Source of the DNA: Rubrivirga marina
GTDB lineage: Bacteria > Bacteroidota > Rhodothermia > Rhodothermales > Rubricoccaceae
NCBI RefSeq assembly: GCF_002283365.1
Contig: NZ_MQWD01000001.1
Coordinates: forward strand, 4,579,815-4,643,814
Length of the DNA stretch: 64,000 bases
Reading direction: 5' to 3'
Shown: in pieces, positions 54,184 through 63,313 of the stretch
Layout of the letters: the number at the start of each line of letters is the position of its first letter
How positions within the stretch are numbered: position 1 is the stretch's first letter
The notes under the pieces: generated by a model
What the model was told of the DNA's origin: nothing
Databases searched by the model: none
What the model saw: only the letters and a program-made list of their open reading frames with translations
Program-made: the position numbers and the translations under genes

Positions 54184-56514
54184 ATGGGTCCCGATCCTTC
54201 GTTCCACCGCCGCGCCGCCGCGCTCTTCGCCGACGCCCTCGACCAGGCCGACCCCGAGGCGTTCCTCGACGGAGCCTGCGACGACGACGCGCTTCGGGCC
54301 GAGGTCCGCGAGCTCCTCGACGCGCACGCGACGGCCGGCGACGCCCTCACGCCGCCCGAGGCGGGCGGGCTCGCCGACGCGCTCGTCGGTCGCGGGGTGG
54401 GGCCATGGCAGGTCGACGCGGTGCTCGGGGAGGGCGGAATGGGGGCCGTATACAGGGCCCATCGCGTCGACGGCGCGTACCGGCGCGAGGTGGCCCTCAA
54501 GATGCTCCAGCCGGGCGTGCCCGGCGCCGCCGTGCTCCGACGGTTCCTCGCCGAACGCGACGTGCTGGCCCGCCTCGAGCACCCCGGCATCGCGCGTCTC
54601 TATGACGCCGGCGTCGACGCCGAGGGGCGGCCCTTCTTGGCGATGGAGCTCGTCCCCGGCGCACAGATCACGGCGTGGGCCGAGACTGCGAGCGTGGAGG
54701 ACCGGCTGGACGTGTTCGTCCAGGTCTGCGACGCCGTGGCGTTCGCGCACCAGAACCTCGTCGTCCACCGCGACCTCAAGCCGTCGAACCTCTTGGTGAC
54801 GGAGGGGGGCGGGCGGCCGCGCGCCGTCGTCCTCGACTTCGGGATCGCCAAGCTCCTCGACGCGCCGGACGCCGAGACCACGCGGACGGGCGCCGGCCCG
54901 CTCACGCCGGCCTACGCCGCGCCCGAGCAGGTCCGCGGCGAGTCGGTCACGACGGCGACCGACGTGTACGCGCTGGGCGTCGTGCTGTATGAGCTCCTGT
55001 CCGGCCGCCGACCGTACGACGTGACCGGCGCCAGCCCGACCGAGCTCGAACGGACGCTCATGACGCAGCCCGCCCGGCCGAGCGCCGTCGTGGCCGAGCG
55101 CGCCCACGCCCGGCGGCTCCGCGGGGACCTCGACACCGTCGTCCTGAAGGCGATGGCGGCCGAGCCCGAGCGCCGCTACCCGACCGCCAGCGCCCTCGCC
55201 GACGACCTCCGGCGCCATCTCGCGGGCGAGCCCGTCGCCGCCCGCTTGCCGACGACGCGGTACCGCGTGACCCGGTTCGTGCGGCGGCACCGCGTCGGGG
55301 TGGGCGTCGCCGCTGCGGCCGTGGCCTTGTTGGCCGTCGTCGTGGCGGCGTACACGCTCCGGCTGCGGGCCGAGCGGGACCGCGCGGAGGCCCGGTTCGC
55401 GATCGCCCGAGAGGCGGCGCGGGCCATGATCTACGACGTCCACGACGCCGTGGCCGGGCTGCCGGGCGCCACGCCGGCCCGCGCCGTCCTCGTCGACCGC
55501 GCCCAGGCGTACCTCGACGAGCTCTCGGCCCAGGCCGCCGACGACCCCGCGCTGCGGATCGACCTCGCCGGGGCCTACCGCCGCGTCGGCGACGTCGAGG
55601 GGAGCCCCATCAGCAACAACCTCGGGCGGACGGCCGACGCGCGGGCGAGCTACCTCCGGGGCCTCGGCCTCATCCGAGGACTCCCGCCGGACCTCCCCGA
55701 CTCGCTCGCCGCCGCCGCCGCCTCGACCGAGGGCCAGCTCTGGAAGGGCCTCGGCGTCGTCGTCGCCCACACCGCGACGCCGGACTCGGCGCTCGCCCAC
55801 CTCCGACGGGCGATCGACGCCTACGCCCGCGCCGTCCGCCTCGCCCCCGACGACCTCGACCACCGCGTCGACCTCGCCGCCGGCCACGTCAACCTCGGTG
55901 ACTACCTCGGCCACCCGTACTTCCCCAACGCCGAGCGGCCCGACGCGGCGCTCGTCCAGTATGCCCGGGCGCGGGCCCTCATCGAGTCGGTCCCCGAGCC
56001 CGAGCGCTCGCTCTACGCGCTCCGCATCGACGGGATTACCTACGAGCGTGAGGGGAACCTCCACCGCTCGCGCGGCGACCTCGACGCGGCCGTCGCCCCG
56101 CTCCGGCGCTCCAACGAGCTCCGCCAACTCATCGCGGCCCGGCCCGACGCCGACGCCGACGCGATCCGCGACGCCGGGATCGGGACCGAGGCGCTCGGAC
56201 TCCTCGCCATCGAGCGCGGCCGGTTCGGCGAGGCTGAGCGGTCGCTCCTTGCGGCCCAGACCGTCTACCAGCGCCTCGCCGATGCCGACCCCAAGAGCGC
56301 CAACGCTCGCCAGACGTTGGCCTTCGGCCACCTCAACCTCGCGCGGCTCTACGGGGACCCCGACGGGCCCGACCTCGGCCGCCCCGCCGAGGCCCGCCGC
56401 CACGCCGCCGAGGGCGCCCGGATCTTCCGCGCGCTCGCCGAGGCGGACCCGGACAACGACCGCCTCCAGTCGCTCGCCGACGACGCCGAGACGACCCGCG
56501 ACCGGATCCGCTAG
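54184..56514 (+). CDS. Transmembrane Ser/Thr protein kinase with helical-repeat domain (kinase 2)
   Basis: A 776-residue paralogue starting at ATG 54184; a GTG at 54172, directly after the previous stop, is also possible. The kinase domain has GEGGMGAVY (82-90), Lys96 (VALKM), the complete catalytic loop HRDLKPSN (185-192) and DFG (208-210). A helix at about 371-391 (VGVGVAAAAVALLAVVVAAYTL) crosses the membrane. The C-terminal half has TPR-like helices (LRIDLAGAYRRVGDVEG, LDHRVDLAAGHVNLGDYL, ANARQTLAFGHLNLARLYGDPDGPD). With kinase 1 and the sigma factor it forms a signalling cassette. Confidence 0.93.
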   Translation: MGPDPSFHRRAAALFADALDQADPEAFLDGACDDDALRAEVRELLDAHATAGDALTPPEAGGLADALVGRGVGPWQVDAVLGEGGMGAVYRAHRVDGAYRREVALKMLQPGVPGAAVLRRFLAERDVLARLEHPGIARLYDAGVDAEGRPFLAMELVPGAQITAWAETASVEDRLDVFVQVCDAVAFAHQNLVVHRDLKPSNLLVTEGGGRPRAVVLDFGIAKLLDAPDAETTRTGAGPLTPAYAAPEQVRGESVTTATDVYALGVVLYELLSGRRPYDVTGASPTELERTLMTQPARPSAVVAERAHARRLRGDLDTVVLKAMAAEPERRYPTASALADDLRRHLAGEPVAARLPTTRYRVTRFVRRHRVGVGVAAAAVALLAVVVAAYTLRLRAERDRAEARFAIAREAARAMIYDVHDAVAGLPGATPARAVLVDRAQAYLDELSAQAADDPALRIDLAGAYRRVGDVEGSPISNNLGRTADARASYLRGLGLIRGLPPDLPDSLAAAAASTEGQLWKGLGVVVAHTATPDSALAHLRRAIDAYARAVRLAPDDLDHRVDLAAGHVNLGDYLGHPYFPNAERPDAALVQYARARALIESVPEPERSLYALRIDGITYEREGNLHRSRGDLDAAVAPLRRSNELRQLIAARPDADADAIRDAGIGTEALGLLAIERGRFGEAERSLLAAQTVYQRLADADPKSANARQTLAFGHLNLARLYGDPDGPDLGRPAEARRHAAEGARIFRALAEADPDNDRLQSLADDAETTRDRIR

Positions 56515-56574
56515 CCTGCCAGACGGACCCGCTGCGGGCCGGGCGGAGTACGGCGGAGGCGTCCTCCCTCTGCC

Positions 56575-57849
56575 ATGCCCCTCCCCCTCCTCCTCTCCGC
56601 CCTCGTGCCCGGCGGCAGCGCCGCCGCCGGCAGCGGCTCCCTGACGCTGCTCGTCGTCTTCGTCGTGCTCGCCATCGGCGTCTCGTTCCTGTGCTCGGTG
56701 ATGGAGGCCGTGCTCCTCAGCGTGACGCCGGCCTACGTCGGGGCGAAGGAGGAGACCGCGCCCGCCACGGCCGCTCGCCTCAAAGCGCTCAAGGCCGACA
56801 TCGACAAGCCGCTCGCGGCCATCCTCACGCTCAACACCATCGCGCACACGGTGGGGGCGACGGGAGCGGGCGCGCAGGCCGCGGCCATCTGGGCCGACCA
56901 GAACGTGTGGATCGTCTCGGCGGTCACGCTCTTCTCGATCCTCCTCACGCTGGGCATCCTCGTCCTCAGCGAGATCATCCCGAAGACGATCGGGGCCGTC
57001 TACTGGCGCGGGCTGGCGCCGCTCGTGGCCCGGCTGCTCGGGCCGATCATCGCCGCTCTCCAAATCACGGGCCTCATCTGGCTGTCGAAGGCGATCGCGC
57101 GGCTCCTCTCGCGTGGCAAGAAGGAGAGCGCCGTGAGCCGCGCCGAACTCGCCGCCCTCGCCCAGATCGGGACCGAGGAGGGCGTGTTCGACGAGACCGA
57201 GGGCCGGATCCTCCGGAGCCTCTTCCGCTTCAACGAACTCAAAACGAAGGACGTCATGACGCCCCGGACGGTCCTCGTGGCCTACCCCGAGCACACGCCG
57301 CTCCGCGAGATCGCCAACGACGGGCAGCCGTTCTCGAGGCTCCCGCTCTACGAGGGCTCGCGCGACCACGTCACCGGCTTCGTCCTCCGCGACGACGTGC
57401 TGGCGGCCGTCGCCGACGGCCGCGGCGACGAGCCGGCCCGCGTCTGCGCCCGCGAGCTCCTCACGGTCCCCGACACGCTCCCGCTCCCCGACCTATTCGA
57501 CCGGCTCCTCGAGCGACGGGAGCACATCGGCCTCGTCGTCGGGGAGTACGGCGGGACGGCCGGCGTGGTCACGGTCGAGGACGTCGTCGAAACCCTCCTC
57601 GGCACGGAGATCGTCGACGAGGTCGACGCCGAGCACGACATGCAGGCGGCCGCGCGACGCCAGTGGGAGGAGCGGGCCCGCCGCCTCGGGCTCGTCGAGG
57701 GCGACCCTGACGAGACGTTCGACGCCATCGACCAGGCCGCCCGAGAGCGGCAGGCCGCCGCACGCCACGGGATCACTGGCGGCGAACCGCCGACGATCAC
57801 TCGTGACGACGCGTCCGGCGACGGGGCCGAGGCGGAGGAGACCGCCTAA
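56575..57849 (+). CDS. CNNM/CorC-like membrane protein with DUF21 and CBS domains
   Basis: A 424-residue inner-membrane protein. The DUF21 (CNNM transmembrane) domain covers about 20-185 with GVSFLCSVMEAVLLSVTPAYV, LTLNTIAHTVGATGAGAQA and VLSEIIPKTIGAVYWRGLAP, the typical Mg/Co-transport-related motifs. A CBS pair covers about 210-340 (RFNELKTKDVMTPRTVLVAYPEHTPLREI, then RREHIGLVVGEYGGTAGVVTVEDVVETLLGTEIVDEVD). The C-terminal CorC_HlyC domain is absent; the end is a low-complexity acidic tail. Magnesium or other cation handling is inferred. Its stop overlaps the convergent gene at 57846 by two bases. Confidence 0.93.
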   Translation: MPLPLLLSALVPGGSAAAGSGSLTLLVVFVVLAIGVSFLCSVMEAVLLSVTPAYVGAKEETAPATAARLKALKADIDKPLAAILTLNTIAHTVGATGAGAQAAAIWADQNVWIVSAVTLFSILLTLGILVLSEIIPKTIGAVYWRGLAPLVARLLGPIIAALQITGLIWLSKAIARLLSRGKKESAVSRAELAALAQIGTEEGVFDETEGRILRSLFRFNELKTKDVMTPRTVLVAYPEHTPLREIANDGQPFSRLPLYEGSRDHVTGFVLRDDVLAAVADGRGDEPARVCARELLTVPDTLPLPDLFDRLLERREHIGLVVGEYGGTAGVVTVEDVVETLLGTEIVDEVDAEHDMQAAARRQWEERARRLGLVEGDPDETFDAIDQAARERQAAARHGITGGEPPTITRDDASGDGAEAEETA

Positions 57850-58130
57850 CGGCGCGCGTCGGCGTCGTCCGTGCGCGGGCGGATCCGAAAACCGGGCGCC
57901 GACGAATCCGATGGGCGCGGCGACAGTGCCGCGGCGCGGCGGGCGGCCTCAGCCATCGCGGGGCGCCCCTGGGCCGCGAACCGCTCGGCGATCACGAGGA
58001 GCCGGTCGGCGGCGGACCGGTCGTCACGAGTGGTGGGCATCGGGCGAGCGGAAGTGGAAACGGAAGGTGAGCCTTCGTCCCTCCCCGATGCATCCGCCAT
58101 CCCCCCAGATCGTGGCGTCCCCCGACTCAT
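57846..58130 (-). CDS. Small protein, coupled to its upstream neighbour
   Basis: An open frame of 94 codons. Its first ATG (58130) overlaps the TGA of the upstream gene (ATGA), which argues for translation from that point, though ATG 58100 or 58040 could be used. The clearest part is a helix, DRSAADRLLVIAERFAAQGRPAMAEAARRAAALS, from about residue 37; the rest is charged and Pro/Ser-rich. The stop (TAG) overlaps the stop of the convergent CNNM gene. No family is recognised. Coding is supported by the coupling and by the ordered helix, not by homology. Confidence 0.5.
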   Translation of the reverse strand: MSRGTPRSGGMADASGRDEGSPSVSTSARPMPTTRDDRSAADRLLVIAERFAAQGRPAMAEAARRAAALSPRPSDSSAPGFRIRPRTDDADARR

Positions 58131-58387
58131 GTCACGCGGAGCTCACGCCAGCCGTGGTTGAGGTCGTTCCTCTTCACGTCGAGCAGGGCGAAGGCCCGCC
58201 ACTGGAACGCGGCGTCGCGGCCCTCGATCGGCGGCGGCGCGCTCATCGGAAGGTGAACGACGGCCTCGTCGCGGAACCGGACATGCACGTTCAGGCGGAG
58301 CGCCTTGCCGCGTTCGCCGTCCTCAACGCCGTGCGGGGCGTCGGCCCAGGAACCGGTGCGATTGCGGGTGAGGGTAGAGACGCCCAT
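58127..58387 (-). CDS. Small hypothetical protein
   Basis: An 86-residue protein (MGVSTLTRNRTGSWADAPHGVEDGE). The second half, ALRLNVHVRFRDEAVVHLPMSAPPPIEGRDAAFQWRAFALLDVKRND, reads as a small beta-rich domain with alternating hydrophobics. No family is recognised. Its TGA overlaps the ATG of the downstream small gene, so the two are coupled. The gene diverges from mpl with a 136-bp gap. Confidence 0.5.
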   Translation of the reverse strand: MGVSTLTRNRTGSWADAPHGVEDGERGKALRLNVHVRFRDEAVVHLPMSAPPPIEGRDAAFQWRAFALLDVKRNDLNHGWRELRVT

Positions 58388-58523
58388 GGAAAGGACGGGG
58401 ACGCAACGCGAGGAACGGCTAGGAAGCCGCCCCCCTGCCCTCCCCTACGCGGACGGCGAGCGTCCAGGGTCACGGGACCGCCACACGGGCGCCGGAGTAG
58501 CTTTCGAGCCCCGCCCCGCCCTC

Positions 58524-60020
58524 ATGCGCCGACTCGAAGATTTTTCCGACGCGGACCTCCGCGTGTTCGACCGCCCTCCGCTCCCGCTGCCGGACGCGAT
58601 TCGCACCGTGTACCTCATCGGGATCTGCGGGAAGGGCATGGGCGCCCTCGCCGAGCTCCTCGCCGAGGCCGGCTATGACGTCCGCGGGAGCGACGAGGCG
58701 GCCTACCCGCCGATGTCGACGCGTCTCGCGGCGGCCGGCATCCCCGTCCTCGAGGGCTACGACCCGGCCCACCTCGACGGGCCCGCGGGGCCACCCGACC
58801 TCGTCGTCGTCGGCAACGCGTGCACGCCGACGCACCCGGAGGCCGCCGCGGCCCGCGAGCGCGGGCTGACGCAGGCGTCGCTTCCCGAGGCGCTCGCCCA
58901 CCTCTTCCTGAGCCAGCGCCAGCCGGCCGTCGTCGCCGGCACGCACGGGAAGACGACGACGACCGGGATGCTCGTCCACGTCCTCCGCCATGCCCGGCTC
59001 GACCCCGGCTTCCTCGTCGGCGGCGTGATGGTCGGCGACGAGCGGACGGCCGGGCTCGGCGACGGGCCCGTGTTCGCGGTCGAGGGCGACGAGTACGACG
59101 CGGCCTACTTCGACAAGCGGCCCAAGATGATCCTCTACCGGCCGCACCGGGCGATCGTCACGAGCCTCGAGTTCGACCACGCCGACATCTACGCCGACTG
59201 GGCCGAGTACAAGCGGGCCTTCCACGCCTTCGCCGCGCTCCCGCCGCCGGACGGCCTGCTCCTCCTCAACGGCGAGGACGCAGAGGTCCGCAAGCTGGCC
59301 AAGCGGACCTGGGCGCGCGTCCGGCTCTACGGCGAGGAGGGCGCCGAGGCCGACGGGGTCGCCTTCGACGTGGCGGCCCGAGACCTGACACCCGTCGAGG
59401 GCGGGCAGACGTTTACGCTCGTCGTCAAGGGCGAGGCGGTCGCCGACGTGCGGCTCCCGATGGGCGGGCGGTACAACGCGCTCAACGCGCTGGCGGTGGC
59501 CGGCGTCGCGCTCGACGCGGGCGCCACGCCCAAGCAGGTCGCCGACGGGCTCGGCACGTTCCGCGGGATGAAGCGCCGCCAGGAGGTCGCGGCGGACACC
59601 GGCGGCGTGCTCGTGGTCGACGACTTCGCGCATCACCCGACGGCCGTCGAGGCCACAATCCGAGGCGTCCGCGAGCGGTGGCCGGGGCGGCGCGTGGTCG
59701 CCGTGTTCGAGCCGCGGTCGAACTCCAGCCGCCGCGCGGCCTTCGAGGCGCCCTACGCCCGCGCCCTCGCGACGGCCGACGCGCTCTTCCTCTCGACCCC
59801 CCCGCTCCGCCACAACGACGACCCGAAGGACTTTCTGGATGCCGGAACCGTCGCCGAGGCCGTCCGCCAGTCAGGCACGCCCGCCTCGGCCTTCGCGTCG
59901 GCCGACGAGTTGCTGCCGAGGTTGCTGGACGAGTTGGGTGAGGGCGACCTCGCGCTTGTGATGTCGAACGGGTCGTTCGATGGGCTCGTCGCCAAGCTCG
60001 CGGACACGCTGGAGGGCTGA
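58524..60020 (+). CDS. mpl: UDP-N-acetylmuramate:tripeptide ligase (Mpl), peptidoglycan recycling
   Basis: Mpl joins recycled L-Ala-gamma-D-Glu-meso-DAP to UDP-MurNAc in the cytoplasm. With the start at 58524 the protein is 498 residues. The N-terminal domain begins YLIGICGKGMGALAELL, the Mur-ligase ATP loop GTHGKTTTT is at 139-147, GDEYDAAYFDKRPKM and LEFDHADIYADWAEYK are Mpl-type blocks, and FAHHPTAVEATI with FEPRSNSSRR closes the third domain. The longer open frame upstream is antisense to the small gene pair. It fits Mpl better than MurC because of the FDKRPK and DHADIY motifs. Confidence 0.92.
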   Translation: MRRLEDFSDADLRVFDRPPLPLPDAIRTVYLIGICGKGMGALAELLAEAGYDVRGSDEAAYPPMSTRLAAAGIPVLEGYDPAHLDGPAGPPDLVVVGNACTPTHPEAAAARERGLTQASLPEALAHLFLSQRQPAVVAGTHGKTTTTGMLVHVLRHARLDPGFLVGGVMVGDERTAGLGDGPVFAVEGDEYDAAYFDKRPKMILYRPHRAIVTSLEFDHADIYADWAEYKRAFHAFAALPPPDGLLLLNGEDAEVRKLAKRTWARVRLYGEEGAEADGVAFDVAARDLTPVEGGQTFTLVVKGEAVADVRLPMGGRYNALNALAVAGVALDAGATPKQVADGLGTFRGMKRRQEVAADTGGVLVVDDFAHHPTAVEATIRGVRERWPGRRVVAVFEPRSNSSRRAAFEAPYARALATADALFLSTPPLRHNDDPKDFLDAGTVAEAVRQSGTPASAFASADELLPRLLDELGEGDLALVMSNGSFDGLVAKLADTLEG

Positions 60021-60066
60021 GGGGCGGATGGTCGCGCGCTCCGCTCCGACCGCCCATAGGGACACG

Positions 60067-60486
60067 ATGGGTCGGGTCCCTGCCGCGATCCTGCTCGGGG
60101 CCCTCCTCATCGGCTGCGAGGCGCCCCCGCCCGAGACCCCGCGCCTCGACGACGAGGGCCCGCCAGACGTCGTGGGGACGTGGGCCGGCGAGGTCGAGGA
60201 GGACGGCCTCCGCTACAAGCTCCTCCTCACCATCGACCATCTCGAACAAGGCGCCGACGCCGGCAAGACGGCCTACACTGGCGGGCTCGACTGTACGGGG
60301 ACGCTCACCTACGAAGGCGCCGACCGGCGCGTCCTCTCGTTCCGCGAGGACCTCCACGGCTCGCCCAACTGCGCCGACGGCCGGATCGACGTCCGCCTCC
60401 GGAGCGACGGCCGGCTCGGCTGGACGTGGTACCGCTCTGATGCCGACCGCGTGCCCGACGCCCGAGCCACGCTCGACCGGGAATGA
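60067..60486 (+). CDS. Hypothetical lipoprotein
   Basis: The start at 60067 gives MGRVPAAILLGALLIGC, a lipobox with Cys at 17, then an acidic/Pro linker. The C-terminal part (VVGTWAGEVEEDGLRYKLLLTID, LDCTGTLTYEGADRRVLSFREDL, NCADGRIDVRLRSDGRLGWTWYRSD) looks like a small beta barrel with one possible disulfide. The pattern is similar to stand-alone lipocalin-like lipoproteins of the region (compare 33703). The protein is 139 residues. Its TGA overlaps the next ATG (ATGA), a sign of translational coupling with the B12-binding-like protein. Confidence 0.7.
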   Translation: MGRVPAAILLGALLIGCEAPPPETPRLDDEGPPDVVGTWAGEVEEDGLRYKLLLTIDHLEQGADAGKTAYTGGLDCTGTLTYEGADRRVLSFREDLHGSPNCADGRIDVRLRSDGRLGWTWYRSDADRVPDARATLDRE

Positions 60487-61295
60487 GCGGCTGGTCTCCC
60501 CCGACGCACGACGACCTCGGCCGTCCGGTCCCTCTCGGGGCCTCGCCGCGCCGGATCGTCTCGCTCGTCCCCAGCCAGACCGAGCTCCTGGCCGACCTCG
60601 GGCTCGACGCCGAGGTGGTCGGCCTGACGCGGTTCTGCGTCCACCCCGAGGGCTGGAACGAGAGAAAGCAGATCGTCGGCGGCACCAAGAACGTCCGGGT
60701 CGACCGCGTCCGCGAGCTGGCGCCGGACCTCGTGATCGCCAACAAGGAGGAGAACGTCCGCGAGCAGGTCGAGGCTCTCCAAGCCATCGCGCCGGTCTTC
60801 GTCACCGACGTGCCCGACGTGGACGGGGCGCTCCGGATGACCCGCTCGGTCGGCGGCCTCGTCGACCGCGCCGCCGAGGCCGACCGGCTGGCCGATGCCG
60901 TCGCCGCCGGCTTCGCCCGCCTCGGCGCCGAGGCGGAGGGAGCCGTCCCGCTCCGCGCGCTTTACCTCATCTGGCGGGACCCGTGGATGACGGTCGGCGA
61001 CGACACGATCATCGCGGACGTCCTCCGCCGTGGGGGGGTCGAGAATGCCGCCGTGGGCCACCAGCGCTACCCGACGCTCAGCCCGGACCAGTTCGCCGCG
61101 CTCGCTCCCGACGTGGTGCTGCTGTCGTCGGAGCCGTACCCGTTCGGCCCGGCGCACGTCGCGGAGGTCCAGGCGCTGGCGCCCCGCGCGCAGGTCGAGT
61201 TGGTGGACGGCGAGCCGTTCTCGTGGTATGGCAGCCGGTTGCTCCGAGCCCCCGACGCGCTCGACGATCTCCGTCGGCGGCTGGCGGCGGGCTGA
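60483..61295 (+). CDS. Helical-backbone metal receptor / BtuF-like protein
   Basis: A 270-residue protein of the periplasmic-binding type used for cobalamin and siderophores: [33 protein letters not shown] at the start, the central [25 protein letters not shown], then [30 protein letters not shown] and [23 protein letters not shown]. It is cobalamin-binding-like by pattern. It has no signal peptide or lipobox, so it may act in the cytoplasm or rely on the coupled lipoprotein. The ATG overlaps the lipoprotein stop. A palindromic repeat (60917-60936) lies inside the coding sequence, coding ARLGAEAEG. No permease or ATPase is nearby. Confidence 0.85.
   Translation: MSGWSPPTHDDLGRPVPLGASPRRIVSLVPSQTELLADLGLDAEVVGLTRFCVHPEGWNERKQIVGGTKNVRVDRVRELAPDLVIANKEENVREQVEALQAIAPVFVTDVPDVDGALRMTRSVGGLVDRAAEADRLADAVAAGFARLGAEAEGAVPLRALYLIWRDPWMTVGDDTIIADVLRRGGVENAAVGHQRYPTLSPDQFAALAPDVVLLSSEPYPFGPAHVAEVQALAPRAQVELVDGEPFSWYGSRLLRAPDALDDLRRRLAAG
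60917..60936. repeat. Palindromic repeat inside a coding sequence
   Basis: CCGCCTCGGCGCCGAGGCGG within the BtuF-like gene, coding ARLGAEAEG in frame at about residues 145-152, between the two lobes. Confidence 0.75.
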
Positions 61296-61371
61296 CAGGC
61301 GGTCGGCGCGCGATTCACGGAACGGCGCCGGGCGGCGGCGATCCAACCCGCGCTCATCTACCTCTCTCTTC

Positions 61372-62259
61372 ATGCCCTACACCGCCACCTCCGACCAGCC
61401 CGCCCACGCCTCCGGCACCTTCGACCTCGGCGACGGCCTCACCGTCCACCGCCTCGGGTTCGGCGCCATGCGGATCACGGGCAAGGGCATCTGGGGCGAG
61501 CCCGACAGCTACGACGAGTCGATCCGCGTCCTCGAGCGCGCCGTCGAGCTCGGCGTCGACCTCATCGACACGGCCGACAGCTACGGGCCGTTCGTCTCGG
61601 AGGACCTCATCGCCGACGCGCTCGCGCCCTACCCCGACGGCCTCGTCGTCGCCACGAAGGGCGGCCTCCTCCGGACCGGCCCCAACGAGTGGATCCCGGA
61701 CGGCAAGCCGGCCTACCTCAAGCAGGCGGTCCAGATGTCGATGCGCCGGCTGAAGGTCGACACGATCGACCTGTACCAGCTCCACCGGATCGACGCCGAC
61801 GTGGACCGCGACGAGCAGTTCGCCGTGCTCAAGGAGTTCCAGGACGAGGGCTGGGTCCGCCTCGTCGGGCTCAGTGAGGTCTCGGTCGACGAGATCAAGG
61901 CCGCGCAGGACGCCGGCCTCGAGGTCGCGACGGTCCAGAACGAGTACAACCTCGGCACCCGGAAGAGCGAGGACGTCCTCGACTTCTGCGAGGAGCAGGG
62001 CATCGGGTTCATCCCGTGGTTCCCGCTCAACGCCGGGAAGCTCTCCGACAGCGACCTTCTCGAGGACGCGTCCAACCAGCTCGGCGCGTCGCACAGCCAG
62101 GTCGCTCTCGCGTGGCTCCTCAAGCGCTCGCCGGTGATGCTCCCGATCCCCGGGACGTCGTCGGTCGAGCACCTCGAGGAGAACGTGGCCGCGGCCGAGA
62201 TCGAGATGCCCGACGACGTGTTCGCGGCGCTCGACGAGGCCGCCCGCGAGGCGGCCTAG
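61372..62259 (+). CDS. Aldo/keto reductase
   Basis: A 295-residue NADPH-dependent oxidoreductase. The start at 61372 is where the conserved region begins. The catalytic tetrad is visible: Asp66 and Tyr71 (IDTADSYG), Lys96 (VVATKGG) and His128 (YQLHRID). The cofactor-binding end, [23 protein letters not shown], and [14 protein letters not shown] match the family. It resembles the pyridoxal-reductase-like and general aldehyde-reducing members; the substrate is unknown. It is a stand-alone gene, convergent with the MBL hydrolase gene with a palindromic repeat between them. Confidence 0.93.
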   Translation: MPYTATSDQPAHASGTFDLGDGLTVHRLGFGAMRITGKGIWGEPDSYDESIRVLERAVELGVDLIDTADSYGPFVSEDLIADALAPYPDGLVVATKGGLLRTGPNEWIPDGKPAYLKQAVQMSMRRLKVDTIDLYQLHRIDADVDRDEQFAVLKEFQDEGWVRLVGLSEVSVDEIKAAQDAGLEVATVQNEYNLGTRKSEDVLDFCEEQGIGFIPWFPLNAGKLSDSDLLEDASNQLGASHSQVALAWLLKRSPVMLPIPGTSSVEHLEENVAAAEIEMPDDVFAALDEAAREAA

Positions 62260-62275
62260 GTCGGCGCTCTCCCGT

Positions 62276-62297
62276 CCCGCCTCGACGTCGAGGCGGG
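62276..62297. repeat. Palindromic repeat between convergent genes
   Basis: A perfect 22-bp palindrome with centre GACGTC: CCCGCCTCGA then TCGAGGCGGG, interrupted by CG. It lies between the aldo/keto reductase and MBL hydrolase stops. Confidence 0.8.
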
Positions 62298-62310
62298 CGG
62301 GGCCGGCGCG

Positions 62311-63219
62311 TTATCGGCGGGCCCGGTTCAGGAGGTGGGACAGGATGACGGCCCCCGCCGTGCCTCCGGCGACGAGCGTCGGCGTCCGGTCCGGCGCGGG
62401 CGGCGGGACGTCCACCACGCCGACCTCGTCGCCAAAAACGGCGGGCTCGGGCACGTAGCGGCCGCGCTCCGGCCGGTGCGAGCGGGCGGCGAACGCGACC
62501 AGCCGGTCGGCCGCGTCGCGGTCGATGGCCCGCCCGTGGCCCGCGGCGAGTGTGGTGGGCCGGAGGTCGGCGAGCCGCCGGACGCTCGCGTCCGTCGCGT
62601 CCCAATCGGACACGAACGGGACGGGCGAGCGTGAGACTTCCCGCGCGTTCGTCGCCACGCCGATCCACGAGTCGAGGTCGGCGGTCGCCACGGCGTCGCC
62701 GGCGAGGAGCGTCCGGTCGGCCTCGCGGAAGAGCGAGACGTGGCCCGGCGTGTGCCCGGGCGTGTGGACCCACCGCCAGTCGGGCAGGCCCGGGACCGCC
62801 CCGTCGGCAGGGAGCGCGCGGACGCGGCCACCGAAGGCGTAGCCGGCCGTCGGGAAGAACCGGGAGAGGAAGGCGATCGCACCGCCGGGCGTTGGGTCCT
62901 GCGGCGGGTAGTCCGAGCGGCCGGTGAGGAACGGGAGCTCGGCCTCATGGGCGAGGATCGGGACGCCCCAGTGGTCGGCCAGCACGGCAGCGTTGCCGGC
63001 GTGGTCGAAGTGGCCGTGCGTGAGGACGATGGCCTCCGGAGGCGTCGTCCCGTAGCGCGCCTCGGCCGCGCGCCGCACCCAGGTCGACGTAGTCGGCAGC
63101 CCCGTGTCGACGAGCACCCACGGCCCGCCCAGCGGCCCGACGAGGTAGGCGTTGACGAAAGCGACGGGGACGCGGACGACGTCGCGCGCGACGAGCGACG
63201 TTCCGATGGAGGTAGACAT
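62311..63219 (-). CDS. MBL-fold metallo-hydrolase
   Basis: A 302-residue metallo-beta-lactamase-fold enzyme. The zinc motif is THGHFDHAG (68-73 for the HxHxDH core), the later ligands are in TPGHTPGHVSLF and AGDAVATAD, and GHGRA near residue 228 gives the last His. This is a glyoxalase-II or lactonase-like architecture. The C-terminus has a hydrophobic segment, TLVAGGTAGAVILSHLLNRARR, that may anchor it to the membrane; this is unusual for the family. There is no signal peptide. The substrate is unknown. Confidence 0.9.
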   Translation of the reverse strand: MSTSIGTSLVARDVVRVPVAFVNAYLVGPLGGPWVLVDTGLPTTSTWVRRAAEARYGTTPPEAIVLTHGHFDHAGNAAVLADHWGVPILAHEAELPFLTGRSDYPPQDPTPGGAIAFLSRFFPTAGYAFGGRVRALPADGAVPGLPDWRWVHTPGHTPGHVSLFREADRTLLAGDAVATADLDSWIGVATNAREVSRSPVPFVSDWDATDASVRRLADLRPTTLAAGHGRAIDRDAADRLVAFAARSHRPERGRYVPEPAVFGDEVGVVDVPPPAPDRTPTLVAGGTAGAVILSHLLNRARR

Positions 63220-63313
63220 GGCGACGGGAGACGAGCCCTCCTCTTACCCGGTCCGTCCCGCGCGGTGCCCGTGTCGGACCGGCTCCCTCCCAGGGACCTC
63301 CCGCCGACCCCGC

